From contig CALKAK010000179.1 in NCBI GenBank assembly GCA_937983015.1, positions 1-10,555 on the forward strand: 10,555 bases of DNA. The letters are read 5' to 3'. The stretch is from an uncultured Bacillaceae bacterium. Lineage in GTDB: Bacteria > Bacillota > Bacilli > Bacillales > Caldibacillaceae. The notes under the pieces are model-generated. The model searched no databases, had not been told where the DNA came from, and saw only the letters and a program-made list of their open reading frames with translations. The position numbers were made by a program, and so were the translations under genes. Below, piece by piece: positions 1 to 6,507 of this stretch; position 1 is the first letter of the stretch, and each line of letters starts with the position of its first letter.

Positions 1-712
1 AAGATATTGAAAAACTCGTACAAAATGTGGGAATGGAATTCCCGGAACTAAAGATTCATTATGCCACATATCTTAATGAAGAAGATGATGTTGAAATTTT
101 TAAAGATCGTGTAACGGAGTTTGACCTACTTTTATTCGCAGGATCTTTACCATATAACATTGCTACGAGGAATTTAAAGCTTCCACAAGCAAAATTTTAC
201 ATTCCCTTTGAAGGCACTTCTTTATATCAAGCTTTATTTCAATTAGCATTAACAGGCGATCACGATTTGCAAAATAGAACTTTGGGGATCAGTGTCGATC
301 ATTTGCAAAAATATGAAGTAGAAGAAAGTTTAGAGGAACTAGAATGTAAAGTCAGGGAAAGATAAATCGATGGGGATGGAAGAGTTTATGAACCAGCTGA
401 TGATTCGGGATTTATCAGTTATTCGCTGCGAAATAAAAATGAAAAGATTTTACGTTTGGCAAAAAAAGCAAATATCAGTATCTCCACGAACAACAGGATT
501 CTCGCTTTTTTCAATGTTCATGAAAAAATTCCGTAACTGCTAATGAGCTAGCAATAGGTTTGGGGATTTCCCCGATGAGTGCCCGAAGAATTTTACATAA
601 ACTAGAACAAGCGGGGTTGGTAGCGATTACAGGAGAAGAACAACCCGTCCATCGAGGTAGACCGCGATATGTGTTCTCTTCAATTCGATCATCGGTGATG
701 GAAATATTTTAA
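1..712 (+). pseudogene. Decayed winged-helix transcriptional regulator (left end outside window)
   Basis: The reading frame is open from the left edge and runs to a TAA at 363-365. After that stop the same frame continues as protein-like sequence (IDGDGRVYEP, then SYSLRNKNEKILRLAKKA) until a second TAA at 534-536. Reading on one frame over, from 533 to the stop at 710-712, gives a typical winged helix-turn-helix: VTANELAIGLGIS, then SARRILHKLEQAGLV and a basic RGRPRYVF tail. One missing base near 529-534 would join the two parts. The family I recall for this N-terminus (FAGSLPYNIA, IPFEGTSLYQALFQLA) and C-terminus has a central domain of roughly 200 residues. Here the two ends meet near 350-370, so an internal deletion is likely as well. 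It lies 21 bases before the DUF819 gene and may once have regulated it. The pseudogene call is strong; the exact family rests on memory. Confidence 0.72.
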
Positions 713-733
713 TAAAAGAATGGGGGATGGGAG

Positions 734-1951
734 ATGCCGAATACATTGATTCAACCGGATGATACATGGATTCTATGGGCGATTCTTGTTGGTTGGGCAG
801 CGGTAAGTATTTATTTAGAACAAAAATATCAGTGGGCAGCCAAAATTTCAGGTGCGATCATAGCCCTCATCGGGGCAATGGTGTTAGCCAATTTAAATAT
901 AATTCCTACTGAATCACCTGTATATGATACTGTTTGGTCGTATGTTATTCCATTAGCCATTCCTTTACTTCTCTATCAATCCAATATTTTAAGGATTTGG
1001 CGGGAAAGTGGTAGATTGGTCATAATTTTCCTGATCAGTTCTGTTGGAACAGTGGCAGGTGCCATCATCGCCTTCTTCTTACTTAAAGATTATATCCCGT
1101 TATTGTATAAAATTTCCGCGATGATGACCGGTTCTTATATCGGTGGCGGGGTTAACTTTGTAGCCATGTCCGCGAAATTCGAGACACCCGGCGATCTCGT
1201 TTCCGCAACTGTAGTTGCGGATAATATGGTCATGGCACTCTATTTCCTGGTATTAATTTTGATTCCGACATTAAAGTTTTTCCGGAAACACTTTACCACT
1301 CCCTACATAAATGAGCTGGAAAGTAATGTGCGAGGTGATGAAAACCTGGCTGCTTCCTATTGGAAAAGAAAAGACATTTCATTGCTGGATATTGGTAAAG
1401 CGGTCGGAACGACGTTCGTCATTGTTGCAATCTCCTTCACGATTGCCGGTTACTTCGATGCATGGATTCCATCTGGTGAGGATGTAAATGTATTCTTCAA
1501 TATCCTGAACGGTGTTTTCGGCGATAAATATTTGATGTTGACGACAATCACCCTTCTTGCCGTTACACTTTTTCCCAGGTATTTTGAAAATATCCACGGA
1601 ACACAAGAAATTGGTACGTTTTTGATTTACATTTTCTTTGTCGTCATCGGTGTTCCGGCATCGATTTCAATCATTTTACAAAACGCACCGTTAATCTTTG
1701 TATTCTGTGCCTTGATGGTTATTATCAATATGATCATATCCTTCGGGATTGGAAAAGTGTTTAAATTTTCATTAGAAGAAATTATTCTCGCTAGCAACGC
1801 CAATATAGGTGGCCCGACAACAGCAGCTGCTATGGCTATATCGAAGGGCTGGGTCAAATTAGTCGGACCGATCATGCTTGTCGGTACTTTAGGATACATT
1901 ATCGGCAACTATATCGGATCTGCTGTTGGCGCCTGGCTCAGTAACTTTTAA
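734..1951 (+). CDS. DUF819 family integral membrane protein
   Basis: This 405-residue protein matches the DUF819 family (B. subtilis YjcL type), multi-pass inner-membrane proteins with no firmly established substrate. Long hydrophobic segments lie at about 11-28, 36-54, 67-83, 94-117, 163-183, 222-242 and several more to the C-terminus. Two glycine-rich motifs in equivalent places of the two halves, GSYIGGGVNFVA (133-144) and NANIGGPTTAAAMA (about 354-367), suggest two related halves like those of many secondary transporters. That transport role is inference. A soluble loop rich in charge lies at about 185-215. The ATG at 734 follows a G-rich stretch at 722-733; spacing to a classical Shine-Dalgarno is poor, but the family N-terminus fits. 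It is intact, unlike the regulator just before it, and no clear terminator follows. Confidence 0.88.
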   Translation: MPNTLIQPDDTWILWAILVGWAAVSIYLEQKYQWAAKISGAIIALIGAMVLANLNIIPTESPVYDTVWSYVIPLAIPLLLYQSNILRIWRESGRLVIIFLISSVGTVAGAIIAFFLLKDYIPLLYKISAMMTGSYIGGGVNFVAMSAKFETPGDLVSATVVADNMVMALYFLVLILIPTLKFFRKHFTTPYINELESNVRGDENLAASYWKRKDISLLDIGKAVGTTFVIVAISFTIAGYFDAWIPSGEDVNVFFNILNGVFGDKYLMLTTITLLAVTLFPRYFENIHGTQEIGTFLIYIFFVVIGVPASISIILQNAPLIFVFCALMVIINMIISFGIGKVFKFSLEEIILASNANIGGPTTAAAMAISKGWVKLVGPIMLVGTLGYIIGNYIGSAVGAWLSNF

Positions 1952-2298
1952 ACTATTTTTGTGAAAAATCCTGAATAGGAGCATGCTCCGTTTCCGGATA
2001 TCGGTTTAATGTGAAACTGTAGAAAAATTGTCATTAATAAATATCTGGTGATCCAGTTCACACGATCAAAACATTCACCTTTTCCAGGGCTTCGTGGTTC
2101 CGGAAAAATCCTTTATAAGATGTTTTGGTGAAAGCCGATAGGAAAAAAGGGGAAGTGACTCGAATATAAAAGATAAGAAAAGTTGTGTATAGATGTACGT
2201 GGAGGACTATTTATTGGAAATATATGAATCCCGCTTTTTTACGTGAATTGCAAAAACATTAACTTTTTACGAGGGTTGGGATTTTTAGGAGTGGACAT
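1952..2298. other. 347-base gene-free stretch with palindromes
   Basis: No convincing gene is visible on either strand. The stretch holds a perfect 12-base palindrome at 1978-1989 and a region with competing inverted repeats at 2068-2132. There is also a ribosome-binding-like GGAGG at about 2203-2207 followed by a ten-codon TTG frame (LEIYESRFFT). That tiny frame could be a leader peptide or chance. The last 12 bases carry the AGGAG (2287-2291) of the next gene. Confidence 0.6.
1978..1989. repeat. Perfect 12-base palindrome after the DUF819 gene
   Basis: GGAGCATGCTCC reads the same on both strands, 26 bases after the DUF819 stop codon. No T-run follows on either strand, so it is not a standard intrinsic terminator. 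It could be a protein-binding site or chance. Confidence 0.4.
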
Positions 2299-2781
2299 AT
2301 GAAAAAATATTCCTTTGTGCTAGGTTTAGCGGTCATAATGGGCCTTTTCATTCTAATTGTTATAATCATACCGAAGCATTGGTATTTTCCAAGAAGTGAG
2401 AAGTTTGAAGTAATTAATTATCATTTTTCAGAAGATTATCAAGGCTGCGCGATCGTTATTTATAATGTTCCGGATGCACCAACGCTGGAAATAAATGATA
2501 AGATGATCAACTACTATTTTGATGATCACGGGATTCTTTTAACTTCATCGCCGCAAGATTTCGGTTGGGAAGGGAAAGGTCATTCAGGATTTCACCGGGC
2601 GAATTTTTATAGGGGGAATCAATTGCTGGAAGCAGAAGATATCGTTAGTCATTCAACGGGGGAAGCCGAACTTCCGTTATTCGGGAAGATTTATTATGAA
2701 CAAATTTCCGTAGGTTATGATGCTTGTAGAAGCGATTCTCTCGATTCGGTGATCCGGAAGCTCCAGGAGCGGAATTCCTAA
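2299..2781 (+). CDS. Small membrane-anchored protein, DUF6843-like
   Basis: This is a 160-residue protein. It starts at ATG 2299 with AGGAG at 2287-2291, seven bases upstream. The N-terminus (MKKYSF) leads into one long hydrophobic helix at about residues 6-25 (ending IVIIIPK), with no lipobox Cys after it. The rest should therefore sit outside the membrane, tethered by an uncleaved anchor. The ectodomain pattern (DYQGCAIVIYNVPDAPTLEI, then DDHGILLTSSPQDFGW) matches what I recall of DUF6843 proteins of Bacillaceae, whose role is unknown. Two Cys (about residues 50 and 143) could form a disulfide, which is inference. It stands alone, with a gene-free stretch before it and a convergent dehydrogenase after it. 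The family assignment is from recognition only. Confidence 0.62.
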   Translation: MKKYSFVLGLAVIMGLFILIVIIIPKHWYFPRSEKFEVINYHFSEDYQGCAIVIYNVPDAPTLEINDKMINYYFDDHGILLTSSPQDFGWEGKGHSGFHRANFYRGNQLLEAEDIVSHSTGEAELPLFGKIYYEQISVGYDACRSDSLDSVIRKLQERNS

Positions 2782-2789
2782 TTGTTTTT

Positions 2790-2850
2790 GTATAAAAAAC
2801 TTCCCCTGAAGGTCGACGATTTTTCTATGCGCGATTCCTTCAGGGGAAGT
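2790..2850 (-). terminator. Intrinsic terminator of the alcohol dehydrogenase
   Basis: Perfect 14-base arms, ACTTCCCCTGAAGG at 2799-2812 and CCTTCAGGGGAAGT at 2837-2850, flank a 24-base loop. Read on the minus strand the hairpin is followed by a run of six to seven T (complement of the A-run at 2794-2799). It starts 20 bases past the dehydrogenase stop codon. On the plus strand no T-run follows, so it probably serves the minus strand only. Confidence 0.85.
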
Positions 2851-2869
2851 ATTGTAAAGCAAACCCGCT

Positions 2870-3826
2870 TTATTCTTCGTCAATCATTGCCACGAGTCTT
2901 CCTTTTACTTCATGACGTTCTAAGCGTAACAGGCCATCGTAAATTTCATCGAAACCAATTTTCGTGACGTGTGGTTTGATGTCACCTGACGCCATCAATT
3001 CGTAGACCGCAGCAATATCTTCTACCGTACCGCCGACGCTTCCGGCCAATGTGACACTTTTGACAATCAAATCACGGGTGTTGATCGTCGATTCTAATTT
3101 ACCCATACCAACTAAAACGACTTTTCCACCCGGGGCAACCGCTTCTATAGCCTGTGCAGTTGTTACTCCAAATCCAGCGTAGTCTACGATTAATTCCAGG
3201 CCTAAATCTTTCAAGTCTGTGACGTTTTCAAATACTTCCTTGACTCCCAGGCTTTTTGCCAATTCTCGGGCTTGCGGACTGATATCAACCGCATAAACTT
3301 CGCATCCTTTTACAACGGCTGCCCGTGCTGCGATTTGTCCGAGGCCGCCAACTCCAATTACACCAACCTTCATACCCGGCTTTGCGCCACCGGTTACGAA
3401 CATTGCATGATACGAAGTCATTCCAGCATCCGTTGCGACCGCGGCATATTCGAAGGGGACATTATCAGGAATCCGGACTAAATCCACTGCTGGAGCGGAA
3501 ACTTTTGTCGCATAGCCGCCATCATATCCATATCCTGGACCCATACCTACTTTACTTACCGGGCAAACCCCGACACGGTCACCTACTTTAAAATCGGTGA
3601 CACCTTCACCAACTTCGGTAATTACCCCAGCAATTTCATGTCCCATGATGATCGGAGTATATTCGATGAGTTCCAACCATCCTTCATCACGTAACGCACC
3701 TACATCCGAATGGCACAGACCAGCGGCTTTTACATCAATGACGACGCGACCTTCGGTTGCCACTGGATCAGGTTTTTCTACCATTTTTAACGGTTTATTC
3801 GGTCCATAATACTCCCAGCCCTTCAT
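2870..3826 (-). CDS. Zinc-dependent alcohol dehydrogenase, short form lacking the structural-zinc loop
   Basis: A cytosolic medium-chain dehydrogenase/reductase of 318 residues, expected to oxidise alcohols or reduce aldehydes with a nicotinamide cofactor. The GroES-like N-terminal domain carries catalytic-zinc ligands: Cys38 in GLCHSD, His63-Glu64 in MGHE, and Asp133 in ATDAG. The Rossmann fold has GVGGLG at 158-163, and an acidic Asp181 after the second strand favours NAD over NADP. Most relatives have about 340-350 residues and a four-Cys structural-zinc lobe. Here the segment after GDRVGVCPVS is just VGMGPGYGYDGGYA, with one Cys, so structural zinc cannot bind. Such short members exist, so this need not be damage. 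The ATG follows AAGGGG on the minus strand. An extended -10 promoter lies at 3861-3869 and a terminator at 2790-2850, so it is probably monocistronic. The physiological substrate is unknown. Confidence 0.88.
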   Translation of the reverse strand: MKGWEYYGPNKPLKMVEKPDPVATEGRVVIDVKAAGLCHSDVGALRDEGWLELIEYTPIIMGHEIAGVITEVGEGVTDFKVGDRVGVCPVSKVGMGPGYGYDGGYATKVSAPAVDLVRIPDNVPFEYAAVATDAGMTSYHAMFVTGGAKPGMKVGVIGVGGLGQIAARAAVVKGCEVYAVDISPQARELAKSLGVKEVFENVTDLKDLGLELIVDYAGFGVTTAQAIEAVAPGGKVVLVGMGKLESTINTRDLIVKSVTLAGSVGGTVEDIAAVYELMASGDIKPHVTKIGFDEIYDGLLRLERHEVKGRLVAMIDEE

Positions 3827-3860
3827 TATGAAACCCCTTTCATTTTAAATATTTGAATTT

Positions 3861-3869
3861 ATTATACCA
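3861..3869 (-). promoter_or_regulatory. Extended -10 promoter for the alcohol dehydrogenase
   Basis: Read on the minus strand this is TGG followed by TATAAT, a perfect -10 with the TG extension, 35-43 bases before the ATG. The -35 region is poor, as is usual for extended -10 promoters. An inverted repeat (3900-3924) lies just upstream. Confidence 0.68.
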
Positions 3870-3899
3870 TACAATTAATGGATAAAATTTTTGAATCTA

Positions 3900-3924
3900 T
3901 CACAATTCTATGAAGATATTGTGA
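3900..3924. promoter_or_regulatory. Operator-like inverted repeat TCACAAT-N11-ATTGTGA
   Basis: Perfect 7-base arms at 3900-3906 and 3918-3924. It sits between the divergent dehydrogenase and CueP-like promoters. Its right arm contains the TTGTGA that serves as candidate -35 for the plus strand, and it lies upstream of the minus-strand promoter. TGTGA/TCACA half-sites are used by several regulators (FNR/CRP, Rex), but here they face the opposite way, so no known site is claimed. Confidence 0.5.
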
Positions 3925-3948
3925 AAAAATAGTAAAGTGTACTAGTAT
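3919..3948 (+). promoter_or_regulatory. Candidate promoter for the CueP-like gene
   Basis: TTGTGA (3919-3924), an 18-base spacer and TAGTAT (3943-3948) resemble a vegetative promoter with a moderate -10. Transcription would start near 3955 and give a leader of about 67 bases that contains the hairpin at 3986-4012. Confidence 0.4.
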
Positions 3949-3985
3949 ATATGATTTCTGCTTTTTCATCCTTTTTATTTACAAT

Positions 3986-4012
3986 AATCCTTCTATAGAT
4001 TAAAGAAGGATT
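3986..4012 (+). promoter_or_regulatory. Leader hairpin covering the CueP ribosome binding site
   Basis: AATCCTTCT (3986-3994) pairs perfectly with AGAAGGATT (4004-4012) around a 9-base loop. The right arm holds AGAAGGA, the only Shine-Dalgarno-like sequence before the ATG at 4022. In RNA the hairpin would hide it. No T-run follows, so it is not a terminator. It may control translation of the CueP-like gene. Confidence 0.5.
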
Positions 4013-4021
4013 GTAGATTTT

Positions 4022-4386
4022 ATGAATAAGAGAATGTTGGTTTTATTAGGTTTTTTATAATAGTATTTTTTACCGGATGTCAAGGTGAGATGGTGGAAGA
4101 AGCGTTTCATGCACATATCGAGGATGATGAAGGAAATGTAATTGTGAATCAATTAATGTTGACTATGAAGAACGGCTTTATCGATCTTTGGTTATTTCGG
4201 AACAGAACATACATAGTTACCATCGAATATCAGGACAAAAAAGCGGTTGAATCGATTTTGACTTTTGCCGAATGTAAAACTCGTGTTACGACGATGCGCT
4301 TTTTGAGGATAACAAATTTTTATGAGTTGAGGCTATCCAATAAGTTATATTTACAATTTTTGGATGCCCCTTTTCGCGTTAATTAA
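4022..4386 (+). pseudogene. cueP: Truncated, frameshifted CueP-like copper-binding lipoprotein
   Basis: CueP proteins are extracytoplasmic copper-binding proteins of about 180 residues. Translation from ATG 4022 (MNKRMLVLLGFL) hits TAA-TAG after 12 codons. Adding one T to the T-run at 4051-4056 would continue the signal peptide as IIVFFTGCQGE, a convincing lipobox ending at Cys. The next part, from 4090, matches the CueP C-terminal domain: EDDEGNVIVNQ, NGFIDLWLFRNRTYIVTIEY, then TRVTTM. In family members I recall, the internal core reads TGCQGE and is preceded by roughly 70 residues that are absent here. The signal peptide and core are therefore fused at the TGC. The conserved Cys before VTTM is Arg (CGT for TGT), and translation runs on past the usual end. 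It is almost certainly non-functional. The family call is by motif recognition. Confidence 0.62.
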
Positions 4387-4594
4387 CTTTGGTAAATTAA
4401 TTTCTTGATCAACTCATAATTATCATGATTAAATAAATTTACTTTTTGGACGGCCACATTCCACATGCATTTCCTAATTAGAGTGAAGGGCTATAGAATC
4501 ATTCATAGAATATTTCATTTATTTTTTGGGATATTAACCATTTTACAGATGAGTAGAAACTGGATTTCAATAGCATTCATAGGAGGAATAATGG

Positions 4595-5003
4595 ATGGCA
4601 GATGTGGAACTTGATATGCAATTGAACGGTCCGTTAAAAATAAGTCTGGCAAGCGTTGATCGATGCGAATATTGTTGCGAAATGGATCTGGGATAATGAT
4701 TTTAAACCGATTGTCGGACAGAAATTTCAGTTTCGTGCGGAACCCAATGAATGGTGGGATGGTATTGCCGATGGGGAAGTATTAGCAGTAAACGAACCAA
4801 ATCACTTGAAATATACTTGGGCGAGTCAGAGCGAATCGACAACCATTACCTGGACTTTGCATGGAGAGTTTGATGGAAAAACCCATCTTCATTTTGAACA
4901 ATCCGGATTTAGTGAGGAAACCAAGGCATATCCTGGAGCCTTATCAGGAGCAAAATCGAGCTGGGAGGAATTTGCCAGACGATTAGAAAAAGTAGTAGCG
5001 TAA
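4595..5003 (+). pseudogene. AHSA1/SRPBCC-domain protein with a one-base frameshift
   Basis: AGGAGG at 4581-4586 is ideally placed for ATG 4595 (MADVELDMQLNGP). From about 4644 the matching protein continues one frame over (VWQALIDANIVAKWIWDNDF, then FRAEPNEWWDGIADGEV, EPNHLKYTW, ending WEEFARRLEKVVA, stop 5001-5003). The expected joining sequence is P-L-E-K-V-W. The 19 bases actually present between P and W are one too many, so a one-base insertion lies in the A-rich 4634-4643. SRPBCC proteins have a helix-grip fold with a hydrophobic ligand cavity. Many AHSA1-like members sit beside an ArsR-type repressor, but none is seen here. A TTG at 4656 could start a 115-residue product lacking the first strand, which is unlikely to fold normally. 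Confidence 0.75.
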
Positions 5004-5022
5004 TTGTAAGGCTGAGGTGAGA

Positions 5023-5070
5023 ATGGAACTACAATTGCATAACAGCTGCGTACGAAACAATCATTGTTAA
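5023..5070 (+). pseudogene. Possible N-terminal remnant of a RimL-type acetyltransferase
   Basis: A good ribosome binding site (GAGGTGA, 5014-5020) precedes ATG 5023, which encodes only MELQLHNSCVRNNHC before a stop. The opening MELQL..S.VR resembles the start of RimJ/RimL-type GNAT proteins of bacilli. Downstream, one frame over (about 5130-5160), GLSGFLNLDDR faintly resembles the core strands of the same family, but no continuous gene can be traced up to 5289. This is a tentative reading; it could be chance or a leader peptide. Confidence 0.27.
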
Positions 5071-5289
5071 TTTACAAACACCGTTAGCTAAATGACTTAT
5101 CCCAATAGGGCGCACCAGGTGGCGGGACTATCGGGTTTTTTAAATTTGGATGATCGAGTTCAAGACCGGTGTTCTATTGAGGTAAAATCCTGGATGATCG
5201 CTATCCGAAAAAAGATGCTGAAAGAGAATGTTTTTGATAAATTAGTTATGAGAAATTCTAAAGTTTACAAAGAACCGGGGGAAAACGAG

Positions 5290-5724
5290 ATGATCAAGGA
5301 AGCAAGTATAGAAGAAATTCAGGATGTGGCTCAACTGGCTTTACTACTTTGGCCGGAGCACACGTTGCCTGAATTAGTCGAAGAAATGAAAGCGCTTATA
5401 AGCCAAGAGGATGCAGTCGTGTTTTTGGCATACGAGGATCATGATCCGATTGGTTTTGCACAGTGCCAATTGCGTTATGATTATGTGGAGGGAACGAGCA
5501 CATCTCCCGTAGGTTATCTAGAGGGGATTTTTGTGAAGAAACCTTACAGAAAACAAGGGGTTGCACGAAAGTTAGTCGAGGCCTGTGAACGGTGGGCCAG
5601 GGCTAGAGGTTGTCAGGAATTTGCCAGTGATTGTGAATTAGATAATGAGGAAAGTTACCAGGTCCATCTCCGATTAGGCTTTAAAGAAGTCAACCGGATT
5701 GTTTGTTTTAAAAAAGATTTATAA
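5290..5724 (+). CDS. GNAT acetyltransferase, aminoglycoside 6'-N-acetyltransferase-like
   Basis: A cytosolic acetyl-CoA-dependent N-acetyltransferase. I chose ATG 5290 (MIKEASIEEIQDVA): this is where the GNAT fold begins, and the 144-residue length fits the family. The same frame is open upstream to 5092, but that part looks non-coding or is debris. A G-run at 5277-5282 could be a weak ribosome binding site. Motif A is clear: EGIFVKKPYRKQGVARKLVE (about 79-98), with R-K-Q-G-V-A as the pyrophosphate-binding R/Q-x-x-G-x-A loop. The C-terminal segment (GCQEFASDCELDNEES, then LRLGFKEVNRIVCFKKDL) has the arrangement of small AAC(6') aminoglycoside acetyltransferases. Many chromosomal proteins of this kind do not confer resistance, so the acceptor is uncertain. 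No terminator is evident. Confidence 0.8.
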   Translation: MIKEASIEEIQDVAQLALLLWPEHTLPELVEEMKALISQEDAVVFLAYEDHDPIGFAQCQLRYDYVEGTSTSPVGYLEGIFVKKPYRKQGVARKLVEACERWARARGCQEFASDCELDNEESYQVHLRLGFKEVNRIVCFKKDL

Positions 5725-5841
5725 AAATGTAATCCCTTTGCCATAATGACTGCGTTTCATTGAACAAGCCACGTTGTTATTGCGATATTCACAATTGAAT
5801 TTGCTCGATAAAATGATTTTTATAAAACCGGGTAGTTATTG

Positions 5842-5870
5842 TTGACGATATTAATGTGTTCTAGTATACT
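5842..5870 (+). promoter_or_regulatory. Near-consensus vegetative promoter without an obvious gene
   Basis: TTGACG (5842-5847), exactly 17 bases, then TATACT (5865-5870): five of six matches to consensus in both boxes with ideal spacing. The -10 is embedded in the 8-base palindrome AGTATACT, a possible repressor contact. Transcription would begin near 5877. The nearest recognisable gene in that direction starts over 600 bases later. Confidence 0.65.
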
Positions 5871-6033
5871 TTAAAAATCGTATGAAACGAGTACCAACAT
5901 TCCTCCTGTTTTTGATTGAATGATTCAGGACAGTGTTTTTTGTTTTAAAAACTATAAAAACATGTTCCCTTTTTTTAGCTATATACCTCGAAACAGGAAT
6001 ATATTAATTCGTTTATCTTTTTTCAGGAGGAAA

Positions 6034-6117
6034 ATGGTCTTTAGTGAAGAACAGTCAAATATCAATCAATACATGATGTCAAGCATCAAGTCTTTCCCAG
6101 CTAGGGTTACTTAATAT
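6034..6117 (+). CDS. Very short frame behind AGGAGG, unknown or relic
   Basis: AGGAGG at 6025-6030 is followed three bases later by ATG 6034 and a 27-codon frame (MVFSEEQSNINQYMMSSIKS, ending FPARVT). I do not recognise it. Spacing is shorter than normal, so translation may be weak. Given the decay around it, this may be the start of a lost gene. Confidence 0.2.
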
Positions 6118-6507
6118 CCATTTTGAGTTTGTATACGAAATAACAAAGGATGTTTTGTAAAGATTTGCTCCGTGGCTTCTTTATCTCTTCGGAGAATCTG
6201 AGCCCCGTGTCCGATCGTTTCGGTGCAAATTGAATTCTATCCATTCAATACCTTAAAGGGGGTGGCAGTAGTCAAGAGATTTTTTTTAACCAAACACAGG
6301 AGAATTTTTTATACGAATGAATGAAGAATGCAACACAAAAGCACTGATAAAATATGCCCAACACACGTAATGGTAAATAAAACGGAAGTAAAGTAACTTA
6401 TGTCATTACACTCTACCATCAAAAAAATTTATAAAAGGAAAGTTTTGTAAGTGGGATTTTTCGATATATTTCTGGGTGGAAATAAACAATTTCAGGAGGA
6501 TAAAACT

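Larger units (their letters stand above)
5725..6507. other. Long stretch without a convincing gene
   Basis: About 780 bases hold no recognisable protein on either strand. What can be seen: a near-consensus promoter (5842-5870); AGGAGG at 6025-6030 just before a 27-codon frame starting at 6034 (MVFSEEQSNINQYMM), with spacing of only three bases; an AAAGGGGG at about 6254-6261 before a 20-codon GTG frame; and a 19-codon in-frame extension (GTG 6451) ahead of the FMN reductase start. It may be a graveyard of a lost regulator, or it may encode an untranslated RNA. Neither can be shown here. Confidence 0.5.

Noticed and set aside
2677..2967. Open frames across the dehydrogenase terminator on both strands
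   Set aside because: They overlap the perfect terminator hairpin and the ends of two well-supported genes, and lack family features or start signals.
5002..5036. AATTGTA-N21-TACAATT inverted repeat around a ribosome binding site
   Set aside because: It recalls OhrR half-sites but they are in the wrong order and far apart; with 7-base AT-rich arms, chance is a fair explanation.
5092..5289. 66-residue N-terminal extension of the GNAT protein
   Set aside because: The GNAT fold starts at MIKEAS (5290), the extension has no family match or good ribosome binding site, and the upstream region looks like debris.
5920..6114. 64-codon open frame from ATG 5920
   Set aside because: No ribosome binding site, low-complexity Phe/Lys-rich start, and it runs through a better-signalled short frame at 6034; likely chance.
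6250..6275. GGGGGTGGCAG resembles the T-box antiterminator motif GGGTGG
   Set aside because: The following ACCGCG-type bases are absent, there is no stem I with a specifier loop, no terminator follows, and no aminoacyl-tRNA or amino-acid gene is downstream.
6363..6420. Search for an FMN riboswitch or a redox-repressor site before the FMN reductase
   Set aside because: The FMN-aptamer core motifs are absent and only 4-6 base AT-rich arms are present.
6451..6507. GTG start adding 19 residues to the FMN reductase
   Set aside because: The internal AGGAGG eight bases before ATG 6508 and the family N-terminus both favour the shorter start; AAAGGAAAG before 6451 leaves a small chance for the longer form.
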